This document shows positions 58,406 to 64,000 of a DNA stretch of 64,000 nt, one piece after another. Made by a program: the position numbers and the translations under genes. The stretch spans positions 114,106-178,105 of the forward strand of contig NZ_LOEP01000056.1 in NCBI RefSeq assembly GCF_001482285.1, in the 5' to 3' direction. Position 1 is the stretch's first letter, and each line of letters begins with the position of its first letter. The DNA is from Haloferax sp. Q22 (lineage in GTDB: Archaea; Halobacteriota; Halobacteria; Halobacteriales; Haloferacaceae). Below the pieces are notes generated by a model. The model searched no databases and was not told where the DNA came from. It was given only the letters and a program-made list of their open reading frames with translations.

Positions 58406-60010
58406 ATGAAATTGCGGGTCGATTACAGAGCCAGCCTGCGTCTCGTGGGGACCGTCCTGAAATATCTCGCGGTCCCTCTTTGTTTCCCGCTCGTGGTCTC
58501 GCTGTACTACGGCGAGTCGGTGCTCCCGTTCGTCGTTACGATGGCCGTCACGGTCCTCGTCGGCACGGGGCTCGAACGGCTCGCCGACGACCCCGACATC
58601 GGGGCCCGCGAGGGCTTCCTGATGGTCGCGGTGACGTGGCTGGCCGTCACGATAGTCGGCGCGATACCGTTTCTCGTCGAGGCCCACGGCATCCCCTTCC
58701 TCACGTCACCCATCCACCCCGAGTCGACCCTCGGGAACCCGGTGAACGCGCTGTTCGAGACGATGAGCGGCTTCACCACGACCGGGGCGACGGTGCTCGG
58801 CGACATCTCGTTTAACTCGCACACCCGCGGCATCATGATGTGGCGACAGCTCACCCAGTGGCTCGGCGGGATGGGTATCGTCGTCCTCGCGGTCGCCATC
58901 CTCCCCGAACTCTCCGTGGGTGGCGCACAACTGATGGACGCGGAAGCGCCCGGCCCCGGCATCGAGAAGCTCACCCCGCGCATCGCCGAGACCGCCCGCG
59001 CGCTCTGGGGCGCGTACCTCGGCCTCACGGTCCTCGAAATCGTCCTCCTCTACGGCCTCCACGTCACCGGCAACGCCCCGAACATGGACGTGTACAACGC
59101 CATCGCCCACGGGCTGACGACGATGCCGACCGGCGGGTTCTCCCCGGAGGCCCGGAGCATCGAAGCGTTTTCCGCGGCCGCACAGTGGGTCATCATCCCC
59201 TTCATGGTCGCCGCGGGGACCAACTTCGCGCTCTTCTGGCACGTGCTGACCGGCGACCCGAAGCGGCTGTTCCGCGACACCGAGTTCAAGTCTTACCTCG
59301 GCGTCATCGGCGTCATCTCGGCCATTCTCGCGGGGATTCTCTTCCTCGGTGACGGCCTCATGTCCGTCGCGCCGGCGGGCGAGACCTACGACCAACTCTA
59401 CCTCGAAGGGATCCGCACGGCCATCATCGGCAACGTCGAACCCGCGGTCCGCCAGTCGGTGTTTCAGGTCGTCTCCATCGTCACGACGACCGGCTACGCC
59501 AGCATCGACTTCAACGCGTGGAGCGCGCCGACGCAGTACGGCCTGCTCTTTGCGATGTTCATCGGCGGCTCCGGGGGTTCGACCGGCGGCGCGGTCAAAA
59601 TCGTCCGCTGGTACGTCATCGTGAAGTCGCTCCGCCGAGAGCTGTTCACGACGGCCCACCCCGAGGCGGTCCGCCCGGTCAGGCTCGCGGGCCGCGCGGT
59701 CGACGAGCGGGCCATCCGCGGCATCTACGCCTTCACGCTCCTGTACCTCGTGCTCTTTTTCGTCTCGGCCGGGGTGCTTCACCTCGACGCCGCGCGCACC
59801 GGCTTCGACGTGAGTATCCTCGAGACCATGAGCGCCGTCGCCGCGACCCTCGGGAACGTCGGGCCGGGCTTTGGTGTCGTCGGCCCGATGGGAAGCTACC
59901 TCGACTTCTCCAACGGCTCGAAGCTGTACATGGTGCTTCTCATGTGGGTGGGCCGACTGGAGATTCTGCCCGTGCTGGTCATCTTTACGCCGGAGTACTG
60001 GCGGCGATAG
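58406..60010 (+). CDS. trkH: TrkH potassium transporter
   Basis: 534-aa TrkH/KtrB-type channel-transporter. Four pore loops with selectivity glycines are visible: SGFTTTGATV, LTTMPTGGFSP, VTTTGYAS and LGNVGPGFG. About eleven hydrophobic segments. It takes up K+ to build the cytoplasmic salt of this halophile. Follows its TrkA and is convergent with the second trkH. Confidence 0.93.
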   Translation: MKLRVDYRASLRLVGTVLKYLAVPLCFPLVVSLYYGESVLPFVVTMAVTVLVGTGLERLADDPDIGAREGFLMVAVTWLAVTIVGAIPFLVEAHGIPFLTSPIHPESTLGNPVNALFETMSGFTTTGATVLGDISFNSHTRGIMMWRQLTQWLGGMGIVVLAVAILPELSVGGAQLMDAEAPGPGIEKLTPRIAETARALWGAYLGLTVLEIVLLYGLHVTGNAPNMDVYNAIAHGLTTMPTGGFSPEARSIEAFSAAAQWVIIPFMVAAGTNFALFWHVLTGDPKRLFRDTEFKSYLGVIGVISAILAGILFLGDGLMSVAPAGETYDQLYLEGIRTAIIGNVEPAVRQSVFQVVSIVTTTGYASIDFNAWSAPTQYGLLFAMFIGGSGGSTGGAVKIVRWYVIVKSLRRELFTTAHPEAVRPVRLAGRAVDERAIRGIYAFTLLYLVLFFVSAGVLHLDAARTGFDVSILETMSAVAATLGNVGPGFGVVGPMGSYLDFSNGSKLYMVLLMWVGRLEILPVLVIFTPEYWRR

Positions 60011-60043
60011 CGCCGGAAAAACAGAAGTCAGTGCCCGTGTTCG

Positions 60044-61705
60044 TCAGGGATTCAGCCCGTAGATGACCGACCGGGCGAACACCAATACCGGGATGATTTC
60101 GAGGCGGCCGACCCACATGTTGAAGAGGAACATCGTCTCGGCCCACGGGTTCATCCACGGACCGGTGATACCCGTCGAGATACCGACGTTCCCCTGCGCG
60201 GACGCGACTTCGAACAGCGCGTCGGCGTAGGTGAACTCCGGCCCGGCGAGGTTCACGAGCAGGACGCTCGACCCGACGAGTAGCAGCAGCCAGAGCATCG
60301 AGACGATGGCCGCCTCGGAGAACTCACGGTCCATCTCGGTCCGCGAGAGGCGACGACCGTTCATCTCGATGTTGACGATTGCGCTCTCGGGGAGGAACAC
60401 GCGGGAGAACTGCCAGCGGATGCCACGGGCGATGGTGTAGCCGCGGATGATTTTGATGCCGCCGACGGTCGACCCGGCGGCCCCGCCGAGGGTCATCGCC
60501 CCCGACAGGAGAATCTTCCCGCCGTCGGACCACTCGCCGAGCGGCGCGGCCTGAAAGCCGGTGCAGGTGAGCGCGCTCACCCAGTGGAACGCGGCGTCGC
60601 GGACGGCGTCCGACTCCGGCCCGCCGAGAACGCCCGAGAGTCCGAAGTAGTCGGCGGTCTCGACGAACGCCGACCCTGCGGTCGCCGGGAGACTGACGAG
60701 GTTCTGGAGGGCCAGCGCGACTGCGCCGACCGCGAAGAGGACGAGGAGCCAGCGCGTCTGGAGGTCGCCCCAGAGCCGGTCGATATCGCGGTTCTTCAAG
60801 ATGGCGTAGTGGACGGGAAAGGCGATTGCCCCAAGCGCCATAATCGGCAGGAGCACCGTCTCGATGAGCGGCGAGTCGTACGTGCCGATAGAGCCGTCGG
60901 TGACGGCGAACCCGCCGGTCGAGAGGCCGGTCATCGCGTGGTTGAGCGCCTGCCACGCGACCTCCCACAGCGAGAGCGCGGCCCCGTAGTCGCTGGCGCG
61001 GATGGCGAAAAAGAGGACGACCACCGAGAGAAGCGTGTAGCCGACGAAAATCTTCCAGACGGTCCGGACCGTCGAGACGACGCTCGGATGTATCTTCTCC
61101 TCTCTGGCCTCGCCGCGGTAGAGCGCGTAGCTCCCGCTACCGGGCCGCGAGAGGATGGAGACGGTGAGGACGATGACGCCCACGCCGCCGACCCACTGGA
61201 TGAGCGAGCGCCACCACTGAATCGTCCGCGGGAGCGACGGCTCGTGGATGCCCATGGTGAGGCCGCTACCGGTCCAGCCGCTCATGCTCTCGAACAGGGC
61301 GTGTAAGGGGTCGCGGAAGTAGACGAGGCTCGACTGGGCGTAGTCGGCCCCGGCGGGCACGAGCGCCGTGAAGACGCTCTGCGGGGCAAACTGCGCCGTG
61401 AGAAAGAAGGGAAGCGACCCGAAGGCGGCCGTGGCGAACCAGCCCGCGGCGGCGATTATCATCCCGTGTTTCATCCGGGGCGCGGGGGCGTCCTCGAACG
61501 CCTTCCGCGCACCAAGCCCGACGAACGCGGTTGCGCCCCCGGCGGTGAGAAACGCGAGCGCGGCGTACCACTCGCCGAAGCCGACCGCGACGAGGACTGA
61601 GGCGGTCATCAGGGCCGACTCCATGGCGAGAAGCGAACCCACGTCGCGGCCGATGACCGCGAGGTCGGCGGGCCAGCCGGAGACGGTTCGTCCGCGGCGG
61701 GGCAT
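60044..61705 (-). CDS. trkH: Second TrkH potassium transporter
   Basis: 553 aa. Pore loops: SGWTGSGLTM, TGLSTGGFAV, LTCTGFQAA and QGNVGISTG, so all four glycines are present. It is clearly related to, but distinct from, the first TrkH, with a longer N-terminus and different loops. The start ATG overlaps the stop of the upstream trkA (TGATG). Only 33 bp separate it from the convergent first trkH. Confidence 0.92.
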   Translation of the reverse strand: MPRRGRTVSGWPADLAVIGRDVGSLLAMESALMTASVLVAVGFGEWYAALAFLTAGGATAFVGLGARKAFEDAPAPRMKHGMIIAAAGWFATAAFGSLPFFLTAQFAPQSVFTALVPAGADYAQSSLVYFRDPLHALFESMSGWTGSGLTMGIHEPSLPRTIQWWRSLIQWVGGVGVIVLTVSILSRPGSGSYALYRGEAREEKIHPSVVSTVRTVWKIFVGYTLLSVVVLFFAIRASDYGAALSLWEVAWQALNHAMTGLSTGGFAVTDGSIGTYDSPLIETVLLPIMALGAIAFPVHYAILKNRDIDRLWGDLQTRWLLVLFAVGAVALALQNLVSLPATAGSAFVETADYFGLSGVLGGPESDAVRDAAFHWVSALTCTGFQAAPLGEWSDGGKILLSGAMTLGGAAGSTVGGIKIIRGYTIARGIRWQFSRVFLPESAIVNIEMNGRRLSRTEMDREFSEAAIVSMLWLLLLVGSSVLLVNLAGPEFTYADALFEVASAQGNVGISTGITGPWMNPWAETMFLFNMWVGRLEIIPVLVFARSVIYGLNP

Positions 61706-62385
61706 CAGTGGTCCTCGTAGTGGCCGAACACGTCGGTCACCTCGGGCGTCGCGCCCTTCGCGGAGTAGACGGTCAAAAGGTCGCCCGAACCGATGGTGGT
61801 GTTCCCGCGGGGCGTCACGGGGTCGTCGTCGCTCTCGCGTTCGATAGCGACGATGAGGGTGTCGCCGTCCAGGAGGTTCTCCTGGGCCGCCTCCTGAATC
61901 GTCATCCCGGCTATCGGTGCGTTCTCGTCGACGCGGATTTCGAACACCTCGGCGTGTTCGCCGATGCGCATATAGTCGACGATGGACGGGCGTTTGACCG
62001 CCCGGTAGAGGTATTCCGCGATGAGTCGCTGGGGGTTCTCCATCGTGTTGACGCCGATTTGGCGGTAGAGGCTCATGTGCTCGGGATTGTGGACGACGGA
62101 GACGATGTCCGGGATGTTGAGTTCCTTCGCCAAGAGACAGACCATGATGTTTGTCGCGTCCTTGTCGGTCGTCGTGATGATGGCGTCGGCCCGGTCCGCG
62201 CCGGCCTCGTCGAGCGTCTGTTTGACCGTGGCGTCGTCGTTGAGGACGAGACAGTCGAACGTCGCGGCGGCCGCCTCGGCCTTCGCCTCGTCGCGCTCGA
62301 CGACGACGACCTCGTTACCGCCCTCGGTGGCGATTTCGATGAGCGGCGTGCCGATGTTGCCCGCGCCGACGACGATGATGTACAT
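61705..62385 (-). CDS. trkA: TrkA, single RCK unit
   Basis: 226 aa, one RCK_N (MYIIVVGAGNIGTPLIEIATEGGNEVVVVERDE) plus one RCK_C (FEIRVDENAPIAGMTIQEAAQENLL). Half the size of the other TrkA, so it probably works as a tetramer or octamer ring. It lies immediately before the second trkH, with one-base overlap, forming the second Trk system. Confidence 0.93.
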   Translation of the reverse strand: MYIIVVGAGNIGTPLIEIATEGGNEVVVVERDEAKAEAAAATFDCLVLNDDATVKQTLDEAGADRADAIITTTDKDATNIMVCLLAKELNIPDIVSVVHNPEHMSLYRQIGVNTMENPQRLIAEYLYRAVKRPSIVDYMRIGEHAEVFEIRVDENAPIAGMTIQEAAQENLLDGDTLIVAIERESDDDPVTPRGNTTIGSGDLLTVYSAKGATPEVTDVFGHYEDH

Positions 62386-62602
62386 GACGTTCCGGCGTCC
62401 GTATCGGGTGGTGGAAAAACTATCGGCATGTCGTTTCGTTGTTCAAAATACGATTTCCCGAACAAACGGCTACTGAGTGTGGATTCACCGCGTGTTCGGT
62501 CGCCGAGTCGGGAGATGATCGAGGATTTGTCCATCCCCGACCCCGCGTTCACGGTGTCCGGTTCGGCTTGGCGGACCGGATATTTATCAACGGATATGGT
62601 AT
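62386..62602. other. Gap between trkA and the interrupted permease
   Basis: 217 bp with no supported gene. The left part is the minus-strand promoter for trkA; the right end carries the permease promoter with ATATTTAT (62580-62587). Confidence 0.45.
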
Positions 62603-62614
62603 ATGTGGACATAT
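62580..62614 (+). promoter_or_regulatory. Promoter and palindrome at the permease start
   Basis: ATATTTAT (62580-62587) is a TATA box about 16-23 nt before the ATG at 62603. ATATGT-GG-ACATAT (62601-62614) is a perfect inverted repeat that includes the start codon and could be an operator. Confidence 0.55.
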
Positions 62615-63925
62615 GTCACTTCCGACCAGTCGGCCTCGCGGCCAAGCGAGGGTCCGCCCGTGAGTCACTCGGGCGGGCGCGAACCGGCCGTAAGTCTCGG
62701 TCTGCTCGACGCGACGATGGTCGGAATCGGTGCGATGATCGGCGCGGGAATCTTCGTCTTGACGGGGCTCGCAGTCGACATCTCCGGTCCGGCGGCCATC
62801 ATCGCGTTCGCTCTCAACGGCGGCGTGACGACGTTCACGGCGCTTTCGTACGCCGAACTCGCGGCCGCGATTCCGCGAAACGGCGGCGGATACGCGTACG
62901 TCCGCGAGGTGTTTTCCGCACCCGTCGCCTTCGTCATGGGGTGGACGCGGTGGTTCACGTACATGATTGCGGGGTCGCTGTACGCGCTCGGCTTCGCGTC
63001 GAACTTCGTCGAGTTCGGCCACATCTACGGGTACGCCCTTCCGGGGCCACCGGTCCTGTACGCGCTCGGCGCCGTCGTGACGCTCGTGGCGCTCAACGCC
63101 CTCTCGACGGAAGCCTCGGGACGGGGTGAAACGGCGATCACACTACTCAAAATCGCCATTCTCGGCGTGTTCGTCGCGTTCGGTCTCACGGCCGCCGACG
63201 CCGGGGAGTTCGACCCGCTTTTCACCGAGGGACCGCTGTCGGTCCTCCCCGCGATGGGGCTGACGTTCATCGCGTTTCAGGGGTACGACCTCATCGCCAC
63301 CGTCACCGAGGAGGTCGAGAACCCGCAGGTGAACATCCCGCGGGCGATTCTCCTCTCTGTCGCCGTCACCGTGGTCGTTTACCTGTTCGTCGTCTTCGTC
63401 GCTATTGGGACGCTCGGCGCGGACGGGCTCGCCGGCGCGGGCGAGACGGCAATCGCGCAGGCGGCGGAGGGCTTCATGCCGACGTTCCCGATACTCGGAA
63501 CGGGCGCGGCGCTCATCGCCTTCGGAGCGGTCTTTTCGACCATCTCGGCGCTCAACGCGGTCGTCATCGGCTCGTCGCGGGTGGCGTTCGCCATGGGCCG
63601 CGAGCGACAGTTGCCCGCCCGCCTCGGCCGGTTCCACCACCGGTACGGGACGCCGCTCGTCGCCATTCTCGCGTCGGCCGTGGTGATGCTCGTCGCCGTC
63701 CTCGTCGTTCCCATCCGCATCGTCGGGAACCTGGCGAGTCTGTTCTCGCTTCTGGGCTTTATCATCGTCAACTACGCGTTGATTCGGCTTCGGCGGCGAC
63801 AGCCGAACCTACAGCGACCCTTCGAGGTGCCGCTGTACCCCGTCACCCCGGTCCTGGGCATCGTCTGTAACGTGCTTTTGGGCCTCTTTATCGACCCGTT
63901 TACCTGGGCGCTGAGGGTGTCATAG
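62603..63925 (+). pseudogene. APC-family permease, 3' end cut off by an insertion sequence
   Basis: 440 codons of an APC amino-acid transporter: GAMIGAGIFVLTGLAVDISGP is helix 1, NGGGYAYVREVF and GYDLIATVTEEVENP are further family signatures. Eleven helices are present; helix 12 and any cytoplasmic tail are missing. The reading frame ends with one serine and TAG, both supplied by the first bases of the IS. ATG at 62603 or GTG at 62660 may be the start. It probably makes a non-functional or impaired protein unless the lost end is dispensable. Confidence 0.8.
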
Positions 63926-64000
63926 AACGATTAGCACACCAAAGAGCAGGGTGAATGCTGAGGTGGAATGAGCTCAGCGACCCTGCAAGATGATCCTTCG
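63921..64000 (+). mobile_element. Left end of an ISH8-type (IS4 family) insertion sequence
   Basis: From CATAGAACGATTAGC at 63921 the sequence changes character (lower GC, no coding continuity with the permease). 47 bp later an ATG opens MSSATLQDDPS, the N-terminus I recall for ISH8-group transposases of haloarchaea. The element continues past the window. The ~10 bp before it (GCTGAGGGTGT) is the candidate target duplication. Confidence 0.8.
63968..64000 (+). CDS. ISH8-type transposase, first 11 codons
   Basis: MSSATLQDDPS, then the window ends. It matches the conserved N-terminus of IS4-family ISH8 transposases as I remember it. The catalytic DDE part lies outside the window. Confidence 0.75.
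   Translation, partial: MSSATLQDDPS

Overview
The window is about 64 kb of high-GC archaeal chromosome from a halophilic euryarchaeon, very probably Haloferax or a close relative. The evidence is acidic proteins, leaderless genes behind TATA boxes, PGF-CTERM surface proteins, a halocyanin, a CetZ tubulin, and a glucose dehydrogenase followed by GfcR that looks almost identical to the Haloferax enzyme as I remember it. I see no rRNA, tRNA or CRISPR array. Gene density is normal and most of the window is core chromosome. The one clear mobile element is the left end of an ISH8-type insertion sequence, which cuts a permease at the right edge.

Layout. 0-4.6 kb: a radical SAM enzyme with its small partner, halocyanin, a 44-aa zinc micro-protein, several small regulators and a PIN protein of the HARP/RNA-ligase-partner family. 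4.6-9.6 kb: a CetZ cytoskeletal protein, then cobalamin (B12) import genes with btuC and btuD divergent from btuF. 9.7-14.1 kb: SRP19, Gar1, a presenilin-like protease, small membrane proteins, a PUA protein and a NYN nuclease. 14.2-20.2 kb: a diaminopimelate/lysine operon (dapA-dapB-dapD-lysA-dapF-dapE), with a possible leader peptide ahead of it. 20.2-23.4 kb: a surface protein, then an RNase P/proteasome cluster (rnp3, methyltransferase, rnp2, psmA). 23.6-31.7 kb: folate and purine genes, including two multidomain fusions (FolC-FolP and PurN-PurH) and purB. 32-41 kb: gdh-gfcR, glutaredoxin, three consecutive PP-loop ATP pyrophosphatases, a sugar nucleotidyltransferase, a DJ-1-like protein and a purine phosphoribosyltransferase.

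41.7-53.1 kb: an ion and stress block. A TrkA-N-like protein, an APC permease with a universal-stress (Usp) tail and an Lrp regulator lead into a nine-gene Mrp cation/proton antiporter operon (E-F-G-DUF4040-B-C and three NuoL/M/N-like subunits). Six of these genes carry an exact GGAGGTG Shine-Dalgarno sequence. 53.1-56.9 kb: coaBC, a flavoprotein, a haloarchaeal protein of unknown function and a START-like protein. 56.9-62.4 kb: two complete Trk potassium systems in convergent orientation. 62.6-64 kb: the interrupted APC permease and the IS end.

The points most worth a second look are: the radical SAM/partner pair; the two cysteine-free CysD-like proteins; a duplicated purH 3' end that encodes the same C-terminal hexapeptide twice with different codons; the exactly symmetric btuC/btuF promoter; the Shine-Dalgarno-rich Mrp operon; the possible leader ORF before dapA; and the IS interruption. 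All assignments come from reading the sequence and from memory of protein families. No database search was run.
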